Below, piece after piece: positions 29,224 to 42,902 of a stretch of DNA of 64,000 nucleotides. Both the position numbers and the translations under genes were made by a program. Every line of letters starts with the position of its first letter. The first letter of the stretch is position 1. Source of the DNA: Mycobacterium sp. E3251 (GTDB lineage: Bacteria; Actinomycetota; Actinomycetes; Mycobacteriales; Mycobacteriaceae); contig NZ_LZJF01000141.1 of the NCBI RefSeq assembly GCF_001666835.1, forward strand, positions 124,001 to 188,000, in the 5' to 3' direction. The notes beneath the pieces are model-generated. The model did not search any database. It was not told the DNA's origin and worked only from the letters and a program-made list of their open reading frames with translations.

Positions 29224-29934
29224 GTGGCAAGGCAACTCCCGATCCTCCTGCAGGCGGCGACGTGCGTCCTCGCGGCCGGCTGCACCACCGTCGTCGGCGG
29301 TAGCGCCGCGCCCGCGGACACCCGCGGTCCGCTGACGCAGGCCCCGGTCGCCGTCACCGCCCTGGACGGGCTGCTGCTCGACGACGGGAAGATCAACGAC
29401 ATCCTGGGCGCGGGAATGCGAATCCGGTATCGCACGCAGGAGATGTGGGACTCCAGCCAGACGTTCAGCGAGAAGAGCTGCTTGGCCATGGCCGGGCCCG
29501 CCCAGCAGGCCGTATACGCGGACACCGGCTGGACCGCGGTGCGCGGCGAGCGACTGGACGACAGCTATGACGACCCCAAGGTGCGCAACGACTCCGTCAA
29601 CCAGGCCGTGATCGCCTACCCCACGGCCCGGCAGGCCAACGCCTTCTACGAGGCGTCGGTACGGAGGTGGTCCGCCTGTGCCAACCGCCGATTCGTCGAC
29701 CATCCCCAGGGGCAGCCCGAGATCGCGTGGGCGGTGGCCGATTCCCACAAGGTCGGCGGCACACTCAGCATGTCCGAAGAGCAGGTAGGCAGCCAGGACG
29801 ACTGGCGGTGCCAGCGCGCGCTCACCGCGCGCAACAACATCGTCATCGACGTGGCCGCCTGCGGCTCGTTCCTGTCCGGCGGGTCCGCGGTCGACGTCGC
29901 CCAACAGATCGCGGCCGCGGTCGTCACCCGGTAG
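29224..29934 (+). CDS. lppH: lipoprotein LppH with PknH-type sensor domain
   Basis: 236 residues, the length of LppH (Rv3576). A signal sequence ends in lipobox LAAGC (Cys near 20). The mature part is the PknH C-terminal sensor domain, with four cysteines in the expected order (KSCLAMAG, WSACANR, DWRCQRA, VAACGS) that form two disulfides in that family. It sits on the outer face of the membrane and may bind a ligand, without a kinase of its own. The GTG at 29224 is 31 bases after the permease stop. Confidence 0.88.
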   Translation: MARQLPILLQAATCVLAAGCTTVVGGSAAPADTRGPLTQAPVAVTALDGLLLDDGKINDILGAGMRIRYRTQEMWDSSQTFSEKSCLAMAGPAQQAVYADTGWTAVRGERLDDSYDDPKVRNDSVNQAVIAYPTARQANAFYEASVRRWSACANRRFVDHPQGQPEIAWAVADSHKVGGTLSMSEEQVGSQDDWRCQRALTARNNIVIDVAACGSFLSGGSAVDVAQQIAAAVVTR

Positions 29935-29993
29935 CGACGGATAAGACGACCGCCTCTACGGGTGGCGCTGGCGCTGCCCCATAAGCTGAGCGG

Positions 29994-30752
29994 GTGGCCC
30001 GCATCGACCTCAACGCCGACCTTGGCGAGGGCTTCGGCGTCTGGCGCCTCGGAGATGACGACGCCATGCTGCGGATCGTCACCAGCGCCAACGTGGCGTG
30101 CGGATTCCACGCGGGTGATCCGACCGGATTATCGCGGGTCTGCCGGGCGGCAGCCGAGCGCGGCGTCCGCATCGGCGCGCAGGTGAGCTATCGGGACTTG
30201 GCCGGGTTCGGCAGGCGCTTCATCGACGTCGCCGCCGACGACCTGGTCGCCGATGTCGTGTATCAGATCGGCGCTCTGCAGGCGATCGCGCGCGCATCGG
30301 GTTCCGCGGTTTCCTACGTCAAACCCCATGGGGCCCTGTACAACACGATCGTGAGCAACCGCGACCAGGCGAGCGCCGTCGCGGAGGCGGTGCGGCTGGT
30401 GGACCCGGCGCTGCCGGTGCTGGGCATGGCGGGCTCGGTGTTCTTCGACGAGGCCTCGCGCCGCGGCCTGCGCACGGTGGCCGAGGCCTTCGCCGACCGC
30501 GCCTACCGGGCGGACGGTCAGTTGGTGTCCCGGCGCGAACCCGGCGCAGTGCTGCACGACCCCGCGGCAATCGCCGACCGCGTGGTGGGCATGGTGACCT
30601 CCGGCCGGGTCACCGCCGTGGACGGCACACCGGTCACGGTCAGCGCGGAATCGGTCTGCGTGCACGGCGATTCGCCCGGTGCGGTGCAGATCGCGGCCGC
30701 CGTCCGCGACGGGCTCGCCGCCGCCGGCGTCGAGATCGGGGCGTTCGGCTGA
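29994..30752 (+). CDS. pxpA: 5-oxoprolinase subunit A (LamB/YcsF family)
   Basis: 252 residues with the family hallmarks at the N-terminus, DLNADLGEGFG and NVACGFHAGDP, then VKPHGALYN. PxpA works with PxpB and PxpC to hydrolyse 5-oxoproline with ATP. Neither partner is encoded in this window, so this copy is alone. The stop shares one base with the next ATG (TGATG), coupling it to the metallo-beta-lactamase-fold protein. It is not at this site in M. tuberculosis as I recall. Confidence 0.88.
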   Translation: MARIDLNADLGEGFGVWRLGDDDAMLRIVTSANVACGFHAGDPTGLSRVCRAAAERGVRIGAQVSYRDLAGFGRRFIDVAADDLVADVVYQIGALQAIARASGSAVSYVKPHGALYNTIVSNRDQASAVAEAVRLVDPALPVLGMAGSVFFDEASRRGLRTVAEAFADRAYRADGQLVSRREPGAVLHDPAAIADRVVGMVTSGRVTAVDGTPVTVSAESVCVHGDSPGAVQIAAAVRDGLAAAGVEIGAFG

Positions 30753-31669
30753 TGCGGGTGAAACTCGGCCGGCCCGACATCGGACGGTACGCGGACCGGT
30801 TCGACGCCCCCGCCGCCGAGCCGGGGTCCCTGTCGGTGACCTGGATGGGCGTGGCGACGCTGCTGATCGACGATGGGTCGTCGGCGCTGCTGACCGACGG
30901 CTACTTCTCCCGGCCCGGCCTCGCGCGGGTCGCCACAGGCAAGGTGGCACCGTCGCCGGCACGCGTCGACGGCTGCCTGGCCCGGGCCAAGGTGTCCCGG
31001 CTGGAGGCCGTGATCCCGGTGCACACGCACATCGACCACGTGCTCGACTCCGCGCTGGTCGCCGACCGCACCGGGGCGCGACTGGTCGGCGGCCGGTCGG
31101 CGGCCAACGTCGGGCGCGGATATGGACTACCCGAGGACAGGCTCGTCGTCGCCACCAGCGCCGAGCCAATTGCCTTGGGTGCCTTCGACGTAACGCTGGT
31201 CGAATCCCATCACTGCCCGCCGGACCGGTTTCCCGGCGTGATCGACGCGCCGCTGACCCCGCCGGTCAGGGCGTCCGCCTACCGCTGCGGGGAGGCCTGG
31301 TCGACGCTGGTGCACCACCGCCCGTCTGGCCGGCGGCTGCTGATCCAGGGCAGCGCCGGTTTCGTCAAGGGCGCGCTGTCGGGCCACCGCGCCGAAGCCG
31401 TGTATCTGAGCGCCGGGCAGTTGGGGCTGCAACCGAAGCCATACCTGGTCGACTACTGGACCGAAACCGTGCGCGCGGTAGGGGCGCGCCGGGTGATCCT
31501 CATTCACTGGGACGACTTCTTCCGGCCCCTGTCAAAGCCGTTGCGGGCCTTGCCCTATGCGGGTGATGACCTGGACGCGTCCATCCGCATCCTCGACGAG
31601 TTGGCCGCAGCCGACGGTGTCGCGCTGCACCTGCCGACGGTGTGGCGGCGCGAAAACCCCTGGGCCTGA
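30752..31669 (+). CDS. metallo-beta-lactamase-fold hydrolase (Rv3577 type)
   Basis: 305 residues. The metal-site motif is HTHIDH (about residue 91), with VESHHCP and a late IHWDDFF adding further ligand candidates. The fold is the MBL superfamily of the UlaG-like kind; the substrate is unknown. It follows pxpA with a one-base overlap and precedes the ArsB-like carrier, whose GTG start lies inside its last codons. Orthologue of Rv3577. Confidence 0.82.
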   Translation: MRVKLGRPDIGRYADRFDAPAAEPGSLSVTWMGVATLLIDDGSSALLTDGYFSRPGLARVATGKVAPSPARVDGCLARAKVSRLEAVIPVHTHIDHVLDSALVADRTGARLVGGRSAANVGRGYGLPEDRLVVATSAEPIALGAFDVTLVESHHCPPDRFPGVIDAPLTPPVRASAYRCGEAWSTLVHHRPSGRRLLIQGSAGFVKGALSGHRAEAVYLSAGQLGLQPKPYLVDYWTETVRAVGARRVILIHWDDFFRPLSKPLRALPYAGDDLDASIRILDELAAADGVALHLPTVWRRENPWA

Positions 31670-32916
31670 ATACCTTGACCCTGACCCTTGCGCTGCTGCT
31701 GCTCGCTGCCGTCCTGGCCTTCGCCGTCGTGCGCCCGAGGGGCTGGCCGGAGGCGGCGGCGGCGGTCCCCGCGGCCCTCATCCTGATCGCGGTCGGCGCC
31801 ATCTCGGTGCGTCAGGCGAGCGAGGAGGTGGCCGGTCTTTCGGGGGTGGTCGGGTTCCTGGGCGCGGTGCTGGTGCTGGCCAAGCTGTGCGACGACGAGG
31901 GCCTGTTCGAGGCGGCTGGTGCGGCGATGACGCGCGGCCGCGTCGGGTCGGGCGGCCTGCTGTTGCGGGTTTTCGTCATCGCCTCCCTGATCACCGCCGT
32001 GCTGAGCCTGGACACCGCGGTGGTGCTGCTGACCCCGGTCGTGCTGGCCGGCGTCCGCCGGCTGCGAACCCCGTTGCGGCCGTACGCCTATGCCACCGCG
32101 CACCTGGCCAACGGCGCCTCCCTGCTGCTCCCGGTGTCCAACCTGACCAACCTGCTGGCGTTTCACACCGCCGGCCTTTCCTTCACGAGGTTCACCTTGT
32201 TGATGGCGTTGCCGTGGGTGGGCGCGGTGGTAACGCTGTATGCGATATTCCGCTGGTTTTTCGCCGCCGACCTGCGCGTGCAGCCGCACCCGGAACAACC
32301 CGGGCCGGCGCCGAGGCCGCCCGTGTTCGTGTTGGTGGTGGTCGGGCTGACGCTGGCCGGCTTCGCGGTCGCCCAGTCCGTCGGGGTGGCCCCCGCCTGG
32401 GTGGCGCTCGCCGGCGCCGCGGCCCTGGCCGTGCGCAGCCTGAGCCGTGGGCACACCTCGGTGGTGGACATCGCGCGTTCGGCGCACGTGTCGTTCCTGG
32501 CGTTCGTGCTCGCGCTGGGCGTCGTCGTGCGGGCGGTCATGCTCAACGGCATGGACAGGGCGATGTCGGCGGTGCTGCCGACCGGTTCGACGCTGCCCGC
32601 GCTGCTCGCCATCGCCGTGGTGGCCGCGGTGCTGGCCAACGTCGTGAACAACCTGCCCGCCACCCTGGTGCTGCTGCCACTGGTCGCGCCGAGCGGACCG
32701 ATCGCGATTCTGGCCGTCCTGCTCGGGGTCAACATCGGACCCAACCTCACCTACGTCGGGTCCCTGTCGAACCTGTTGTGGCGGCGTGTGCTTCGCCAGC
32801 ACGACGTCGATGCCGGCGTCTGGGAATACACCCGGCTCGGGCTGTGCACCGTGCCCGCGTCGCTGGTCGTCGCGGTCGTCGCGCTGTGGGGGTCGGCGCG
32901 GCTGCTCGGCGTCTAA
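31642..32916 (+). CDS. arsB2: ArsB/NhaD-type membrane carrier (ArsB2, Rv3578 type)
   Basis: Up to 424 residues with about eleven membrane helices. Ion-transporter-family motifs are LDTAVVLLTPVVL, LANGASLLLPVSNLTNLLA and VNNLPATLVLLP. It is annotated as an arsenite pump in M. tuberculosis, but no arsenic regulator or reductase is nearby, so the ion carried is uncertain. The GTG at 31642 overlaps the upstream gene by 28 bases; a TTG at 31675, just after that gene, is the alternative start. The stop overlaps that of the convergent phosphodiesterase. Confidence 0.83.
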   Translation: MAARKPLGLNTLTLTLALLLLAAVLAFAVVRPRGWPEAAAAVPAALILIAVGAISVRQASEEVAGLSGVVGFLGAVLVLAKLCDDEGLFEAAGAAMTRGRVGSGGLLLRVFVIASLITAVLSLDTAVVLLTPVVLAGVRRLRTPLRPYAYATAHLANGASLLLPVSNLTNLLAFHTAGLSFTRFTLLMALPWVGAVVTLYAIFRWFFAADLRVQPHPEQPGPAPRPPVFVLVVVGLTLAGFAVAQSVGVAPAWVALAGAAALAVRSLSRGHTSVVDIARSAHVSFLAFVLALGVVVRAVMLNGMDRAMSAVLPTGSTLPALLAIAVVAAVLANVVNNLPATLVLLPLVAPSGPIAILAVLLGVNIGPNLTYVGSLSNLLWRRVLRQHDVDAGVWEYTRLGLCTVPASLVVAVVALWGSARLLGV

Positions 32917-33887
32917 CCGCGGTGGTAGGCCGGCGGCAGCGGCATCCCGAGCCCGGCGAGCACGCCGCGCAGCAGTGTCGGGAAGTCGGTGATGATGCCG
33001 TCGACGCCATCGGCGATCTGGTCGCGCATGGCGGCCGCGTCGTCGACCGTCCACGGGATCACCTTGAGCCCCAGCGCATGCGCGCGATCGACGTACGGTT
33101 TGCCCGCGACCAGCTTGTACCTGGGCGAGATGATGTTTGCGCCCACCAGCTTCGCCCCGATCATCGGGTCAACGATGGCGGTGGCGTTCTCCCCGGCCAG
33201 CCATGGTGAATCCGGCGCCCAGGTCTCTTCGTTGTACAACGCCACCAACGGAATGGACGGCTCTGCTGCGTGCACCAACGGCAGGGTCCGCCAGTCGAAG
33301 CTCTGGATCTCAACCCGGTCGATCTTGTCGGCCGACCTGACCGCCGCCAGTATCACGTCGACGAACTGTTGGGGACCGGCCGAGGTGCCGGGCTTGTCGG
33401 CGGCCACCTTCGTCTCGATGTTGTAGCGCACGGCCGCATGGTAGGAATCGGCCAACGCGAACACTTCCGGCAGGACGGCTATCTTGTTGCCCCGCACCAC
33501 TTCGGCATCGGGAAACTCGGCCAGGCGCCGCCCGCAGTCCAGCGTGCGAATCTGGGACAGGGTCAGTTCGTACACCAACTTGCCGACGTAGGGATACTGC
33601 GGATCGCCGGCGAAGGCGGGCCCGGTGTCGGCGCATTTCTCGGCGTCGATCGTCGGATCGTGCCACACCAGCGGTTGCCCGTCTCTGGTGATGTTGATGT
33701 CGAGTTCGAGCGTGCTGACGCCTAATTCGAGTGACTTCGCGAAGGCCCGCAACGACTCCTCCGTCGTCTCCCCGCGCCCGCCGCGATGAGCCTGCAGGTC
33801 GAATTCGGGGGCCTGAGCGGCGGTCGCGGGCGCAAGCACGATGAGTAGGGCCAGCGCGGCGCCGAGGCGCACAGGCCAGCGGCGCAC
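32913..33887 (-). CDS. secreted glycerophosphodiester phosphodiesterase
   Basis: 324 residues with a signal peptide (MRRWPVRLGAALALLIVL, cleavage after AQA). The GDPD TIM barrel starts with AHRGGRGETTEES (first catalytic His, Arg, Glu) and continues TLELDINITRDGQPLVWHD (Glu, Asp, second His) and YNIETK. It would release glycerol-3-phosphate from glycerophosphodiesters outside the membrane. It starts at GTG 33887, six bases before the rlmB-like gene ends, so it may be the tail of that operon. It is not at this position in M. tuberculosis as I recall. Confidence 0.87.
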   Translation of the reverse strand: MRRWPVRLGAALALLIVLAPATAAQAPEFDLQAHRGGRGETTEESLRAFAKSLELGVSTLELDINITRDGQPLVWHDPTIDAEKCADTGPAFAGDPQYPYVGKLVYELTLSQIRTLDCGRRLAEFPDAEVVRGNKIAVLPEVFALADSYHAAVRYNIETKVAADKPGTSAGPQQFVDVILAAVRSADKIDRVEIQSFDWRTLPLVHAAEPSIPLVALYNEETWAPDSPWLAGENATAIVDPMIGAKLVGANIISPRYKLVAGKPYVDRAHALGLKVIPWTVDDAAAMRDQIADGVDGIITDFPTLLRGVLAGLGMPLPPAYHRG

Positions 33888-33892
33888 CGGGT

Positions 33893-34825
33893 TTAAGCCC
33901 TGCGCTGGCGCGCGATCTCGGCGAGCACCACCCCGGCGGCCACCGAGGCGTTCAGCGATTCGGCGTGCCCGGCCATCGGAATGGACACCACCTGGTCGCA
34001 GTTCTGCCGGACCAGTCGCGAGAGCCCTTTGCCTTCCGATCCGACGACCACCACGAGCGGGTCGGCGCCGTCCATGTCGTCGACAACGGTGTCACCGTCG
34101 GCGTCCAGCCCGATCACCCGGATGCCGCGGTCGGCCCAATCCTTGAGCGTCCGAGTGAGATTGGTGGCCCTTGCCACCGGGATGCGCGCAGCGGCCCCGG
34201 CGCTGGTGCGCCAGGCCACCGCCGTCACCGACGCCGAGCGTCGCTGCGGGATCAGCACACCGTGACCGCCGAACGCTGCGACCGAACGCACGATCGCGCC
34301 GAGGTTGCGCGGATCGGAGATGTTGTCCAGCGCGACCAGCAGGGCGGGCGGCGAGTTGATCGCGGTGGTCAACAGGTCGTCGGGGTGGGCGTAGTCGTAC
34401 GGCGGCACCTGCAGCGCGATGCCCTGATGCAGGTGGTTGCTCGTCATCCGGTCCAGGTCGGCACGCGGCACCTCGAGGATCGAGATGCCCGCATCCGCTG
34501 CGCGGGTGACGCTTTCGGTGACCCGCTCGTCGGCCTCGGTGCCCAGGGCCACGTACAGCGCGGTCGCCGGGACGCCGGCCCGCAGGCACTCCAGCACCGG
34601 GTTGCGGCCGAGCACCGTCTCCGTCTCGTCGGTGGTCCGCTTGGCAGGCCGCCGCGGCGGCGACTGGGCACGCTTGGCGGCGGGATGGTGCGGACGCAGG
34701 TGCGCCGGCGGCGTGGGACCGCGGCCCTCGAGCGCGCGGCGACGCTGGCCGCCCGAACCCACGGTGGGTCCTTTCTTGGTGCCCGCTTTGCGTATTGCCC
34801 CGCGGCGCCGCGAATTGCCGGCCAT
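33893..34825 (-). CDS. rlmB: TrmH/SpoU-family 23S rRNA 2'-O-methyltransferase (Rv3579c type)
   Basis: 310 residues. A basic disordered N-terminus (about 1-65) precedes a small substrate-binding domain ([14 protein letters not shown]) and the knotted SPOUT domain with its three motifs: [26 protein letters not shown] and [15 protein letters not shown]. RlmB methylates a guanosine of 23S rRNA at the 2'-hydroxyl; the exact site here is assumed. The ATG follows the cysS stop with no gap. Confidence 0.9.
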   Translation of the reverse strand: MAGNSRRRGAIRKAGTKKGPTVGSGGQRRRALEGRGPTPPAHLRPHHPAAKRAQSPPRRPAKRTTDETETVLGRNPVLECLRAGVPATALYVALGTEADERVTESVTRAADAGISILEVPRADLDRMTSNHLHQGIALQVPPYDYAHPDDLLTTAINSPPALLVALDNISDPRNLGAIVRSVAAFGGHGVLIPQRRSASVTAVAWRTSAGAAARIPVARATNLTRTLKDWADRGIRVIGLDADGDTVVDDMDGADPLVVVVGSEGKGLSRLVRQNCDQVVSIPMAGHAESLNASVAAGVVLAEIARQRRA

Positions 34826-36244
<1,419 letters not shown>

Positions 36245-36294
36245 GACGTGCCAGCTTACCGGGTGGTTCCGAGTTGCCCGGCGCTGCGCACGCC

Positions 36295-36774
36295 TTAGCC
36301 GGCCGTGATTACCAACGCAGTGGCGATGGCGGCGCGGCCCTCGCCGCGGCCGGTCAGGCCCAGCCCGTCGGTGGTGGTCGCCGCCACCGAGACCGGAGCC
36401 CCGAGCAGCTCCGACAGCACGCGCTGCGCCTCGGCCCGGCGCGGACCGACCTTCGGCTGGTTGCCGATCACCTGCACCGCGGCGTTTCCGACCCGAAAAC
36501 CGTCCCGCGCCACCAAATCGACGACGTGGCGCAGCATGTCGGCGCCGCTGACCCCTTTCCAGCGTGGGTCGTCGACCCCGAAGACGGCACCGATGTCGCC
36601 CAGCCCCGCGGCCGACAGCAGCGCGTCGCACAGCGCGTGCGCCCCGACGTCGCCGTCGGAGTGCCCGGCGCAGCCGTCGGCGCCGGGAAACAGCAGACCC
36701 ACCAGCCAGCAGGGCCGCCCGGGTTCGATCGGGTGCACGTCGACCCCGAGGCCGACCCGAGGCAGCTCGCTCAC
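36295..36774 (-). CDS. ispF: 2-C-methyl-D-erythritol 2,4-cyclodiphosphate synthase
   Basis: 159 residues, exactly the M. tuberculosis length. Metal ligands Asp12, His14 (VDVHP) and His46 (GDVGAH) are present, as is the cytidine-site TTTDGLG segment. It makes the cyclic diphosphate of the MEP isoprenoid pathway from the IspE product. The GTG overlaps the ispD stop by four bases, so IspD and IspF are made together. Confidence 0.97.
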   Translation of the reverse strand: MSELPRVGLGVDVHPIEPGRPCWLVGLLFPGADGCAGHSDGDVGAHALCDALLSAAGLGDIGAVFGVDDPRWKGVSGADMLRHVVDLVARDGFRVGNAAVQVIGNQPKVGPRRAEAQRVLSELLGAPVSVAATTTDGLGLTGRGEGRAAIATALVITAG

Positions 36775-37457
36775 CGGCGCACGACCGCTTCGGCCAGCAA
36801 CAAATCGAGCTGGGTGGTGATCTTGAATGCCAGCACGTCACCGTCGACCACCTGGACCTGACCGCCGACATGCTCGACGAGCGAGGCGTCATCGGTGAAA
36901 TCGGCGGTGCCGGCCCGCTGGTACGCCCGCAGCAGCAACTCACGGGCGAAGCCTTGCGGCGTCTGCACGGCGCGCAGTCCGGCCCGCTCGGGCGTGCCCA
37001 GCACCACGCCGTTGGCGTCCACGGCCTTGATGGTGTCATGCAGGGGCAGCGCCGGCACGACGGCGTCGTGCCCGGCCCGCAACGCGTCCACCACGCGCAC
37101 GATCAGTTCGGGCGGGGTCAGGGCGCGCGCGGCGTCGTGGACCAGGACGAAATCGGGTTCACCGGCGAGTGCGGCCAACGCCAGGCTCACCGATGTGGTG
37201 CGGTCGGCCCCACCGGAAACGACGGTCGCCCGCTCCCCCAGGGCCCGCTTGGCCTCGTCGACCCGGGCCGCCGGGACGGCGACGACCACATGGTCGACGA
37301 CCCCGGATTCCAGCAAACCCTCGACGGAGCGGTCCAGCAAAGTGCGTCCGCCGACCTCGCAGAATGCCTTGGGGATGCCGGCGCCGAGTCGCTCGCCCGA
37401 CCCTGCGGCCGGGACCACTGCGACAACCGTGCCCGAGGAGACCGTCCCCGTGACCAC
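36771..37457 (-). CDS. ispD: 2-C-methyl-D-erythritol 4-phosphate cytidylyltransferase
   Basis: 228 residues. The nucleotide-binding loop is [17 protein letters not shown] near the N-terminus, and [11 protein letters not shown] and VQTPQGF are family motifs. It activates MEP with CTP in isoprenoid synthesis. The GTG at 37457 is 16 bases after the carD stop, so carD-ispD-ispF (and probably cysS-rlmB) form one operon. Confidence 0.96.
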   Translation of the reverse strand: MVTGTVSSGTVVAVVPAAGSGERLGAGIPKAFCEVGGRTLLDRSVEGLLESGVVDHVVVAVPAARVDEAKRALGERATVVSGGADRTTSVSLALAALAGEPDFVLVHDAARALTPPELIVRVVDALRAGHDAVVPALPLHDTIKAVDANGVVLGTPERAGLRAVQTPQGFARELLLRAYQRAGTADFTDDASLVEHVGGQVQVVDGDVLAFKITTQLDLLLAEAVVRR

Positions 37458-37473
37458 CGAAGAATCAGGGCCT

Positions 37474-37986
<513 letters not shown>

Positions 37987-37988
37987 TC

Positions 37989-37994
37989 AGTCTA
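37989..37994 (-). promoter_or_regulatory. candidate -10 element of carD
   Basis: On the minus strand TAGACT fits the mycobacterial TAnnnT -10 pattern. It would give a 5' leader of about 20 bases before the carD ATG at 37962. No clear -35 was seen. Confidence 0.45.
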
Positions 37995-38061
37995 ACACGG
38001 CCGCCCAATCGCGCGTGGAGCAACGATGCAGGTCAGGGGCACAACACGCGCAGATTAGGGG

Positions 38062-38127
38062 TTGACAGGGGGAGCAGAACGTGCAGTGATGCACATTACC
38101 AATGCGCCCATCCGCCCCCGAGGGCGG
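38062..38127. promoter_or_regulatory. structured part of the carD/lpqE gap
   Basis: In the 297-base gap 37963-38259 there is a TTGACA (38062-38067), an inverted repeat GTGCA-GTGA-TGCAC (38081-38094), and a GC hairpin CCGCCC/GGGCGG (38112-38127). The TTGACA could be a -35 for lpqE but no convincing -10 follows. The repeat may be a regulator site; none is identified. Confidence 0.35.
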
Positions 38128-38259
38128 CCCCTGAGCGCCGTAGGAGGCCCCGCGGGATCGGCTCCCGGGCTGGTCTTACGCCCCGCGCTACCGCGCGCGA
38201 AACCTTCCTACTACTGTGCATAGTTGCATCAGTCGAACCGGCCCAGCAGGAGGCATTGA

Positions 38260-38808
38260 GTGAACCGATTCGAGATCAGCCTCTCGTTCCGGGCCGCGCT
38301 CGTCGGCCTGGTCGCGGTGCTCGCGGTCCTGCTGAGTGGCTGTGGGGCCGGCCAAGTCTCCCAGATGGCCGTCCAGGAGCCCGCCATCAACGGCAACAAG
38401 GTCACCTTCAACAACGTGGCGCTGCGCGACATCCGCATGCAGGCCGCGCAGACCGGTGAGGCCGTGCAGCCGGGGCGGACGGTCGATCTGGCGCTGGTGG
38501 CCATCAACCAGTCGCCCGACACGCCGGACCGGTTGGTCAGCATCACCAGTGACGTCGGCTCGGTGGCCTTGAGCGGAGACGGTCGCCTGCCCGCCGGCGG
38601 CACGCTGATGATCGGGACGCCGGAGGGCCAGAGGGTGCAGCCCGGTCCCCTCGGCTCCAACACCAACGCGGCCAAGGCGACGGTCACCCTCGCCAAGCCG
38701 ATCAGCAACGGCCTCCTGTACAACTTCACCTTCAATTTCGAGAAGGCCGGACAGGCCACGGTGCTGGTGCCGGTTTCGGCCGGGCTGAACCCGCCCCAGC
38801 AAAGCTAG
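38260..38808 (+). CDS. lpqE: lipoprotein LpqE
   Basis: 182 residues, orthologue of LpqE (Rv3584). A membrane leader ends in lipobox LLSGC (Cys near 28). The mature part is a beta-rich domain resembling secreted copper-chaperone (PCuAC-like) folds, but I see no Met/His copper motif, so no metal role is claimed. The GTG at 38260 is six bases after a perfect AGGAGG. It is followed by radA after 59 bases. Confidence 0.88.
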   Translation: MNRFEISLSFRAALVGLVAVLAVLLSGCGAGQVSQMAVQEPAINGNKVTFNNVALRDIRMQAAQTGEAVQPGRTVDLALVAINQSPDTPDRLVSITSDVGSVALSGDGRLPAGGTLMIGTPEGQRVQPGPLGSNTNAAKATVTLAKPISNGLLYNFTFNFEKAGQATVLVPVSAGLNPPQQS

Positions 38809-38867
38809 GCGCGCGTAACCGCCTGTCATAGCCGGGATTTGTCGTACCGGCTCGATACCGTCATGGC

Positions 38868-42195
<3,328 letters not shown>

Positions 42196-42284
42196 GTCGA
42201 GTTGCCTGACCCGCCCCGGCGTGTCGCGGGGTTTGCTGGCTGATCGCCGTGTTAGTGGCGGGGCCGAACCGGGGCGATTCGCCG

Positions 42285-42902
42285 CTATTCGCCTATGTCG
42301 CCCACGTGGTCGACCAGCGCCGCCCGCCCGTCGGCCAGGTGATAGGTGGCGCCCGCTATCGCCAGCGTGCCCTCGGCAATCCGTTCGGAGATCGCCGACG
42401 AGCGCGACGTCAACTGGGCGATGGTCTCGCGCACATGGCGCGCCTCGAACTCGTCGACGCGGCTGAGGCCGTCGCGGCGGCCCATCAGTATCGAGGGGGC
42501 GACCCGCTCCACCACGTCTCGCACGAAGCCGCCCGGGATCGAACCGTCGTTGATGGCCGACAGGGCGGCCTTGACGGCGCCGCAACTGTCGTGGCCCAGG
42601 ACAACGATCAGCGGCACGTCGAGCACCGTCACCGCGAACTCGATGGAGCCAAGCACCGCCGAGTCGATGGCCTGTCCGGCGGTACGCACCACGAACATGT
42701 CGCCCAGGCCTTGGTCGAAGATGAGCTCGGCGGCGACCCGGCTGTCCGCGCAACCGAACACGACCGCGGTGGGCTTCTGGCCGGCGGCCAGGCTGGCCCG
42801 GTGTTCGACACTCTGGCTGGGATGCTGGGGCTTCCCGGCGACGAATCGCTCGTTACCCTCTTTGAGTGCTTTCCACGCGGTTACTGGGCTGGTGTTAGGC
42901 AT
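42285..42902 (-). CDS. canB: beta-carbonic anhydrase CanB
   Basis: 205 residues. The zinc site is complete: Cys51 and Asp53 in FGCADSR, and His104 and Cys107 in LGHDSCGA. It interconverts CO2 and bicarbonate in the cytoplasm (Rv3588c orthologue). The ATG at 42902 gives the family N-terminus MPNTSPVTAWKAL; longer open frames run into mutY on the other strand. Start codons of canB and mutY share the tetranucleotide CATG at 42900-42903, so neither gene has an untranscribed upstream region of its own. Confidence 0.95.
   Translation of the reverse strand: MPNTSPVTAWKALKEGNERFVAGKPQHPSQSVEHRASLAAGQKPTAVVFGCADSRVAAELIFDQGLGDMFVVRTAGQAIDSAVLGSIEFAVTVLDVPLIVVLGHDSCGAVKAALSAINDGSIPGGFVRDVVERVAPSILMGRRDGLSRVDEFEARHVRETIAQLTSRSSAISERIAEGTLAIAGATYHLADGRAALVDHVGDIGE

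Noticed and set aside
31642..32916. Arsenic-resistance island
   Set aside because: Only an ArsB-like carrier is present; there is no arsenate reductase, ArsR-type neighbour or Acr3, and the gene belongs to a conserved mycobacterial order.
31555..33054. 499-codon minus-strand frame opposite the ArsB-like carrier
   Set aside because: Arg/His/Gln-rich low-complexity translation; the plus strand encodes a convincing multi-helix membrane protein.
38112..38127. CCGCCC/GGGCGG hairpin as a terminator
   Set aside because: It lies between divergent starts, where no transcript is expected to end, and has no T-run.
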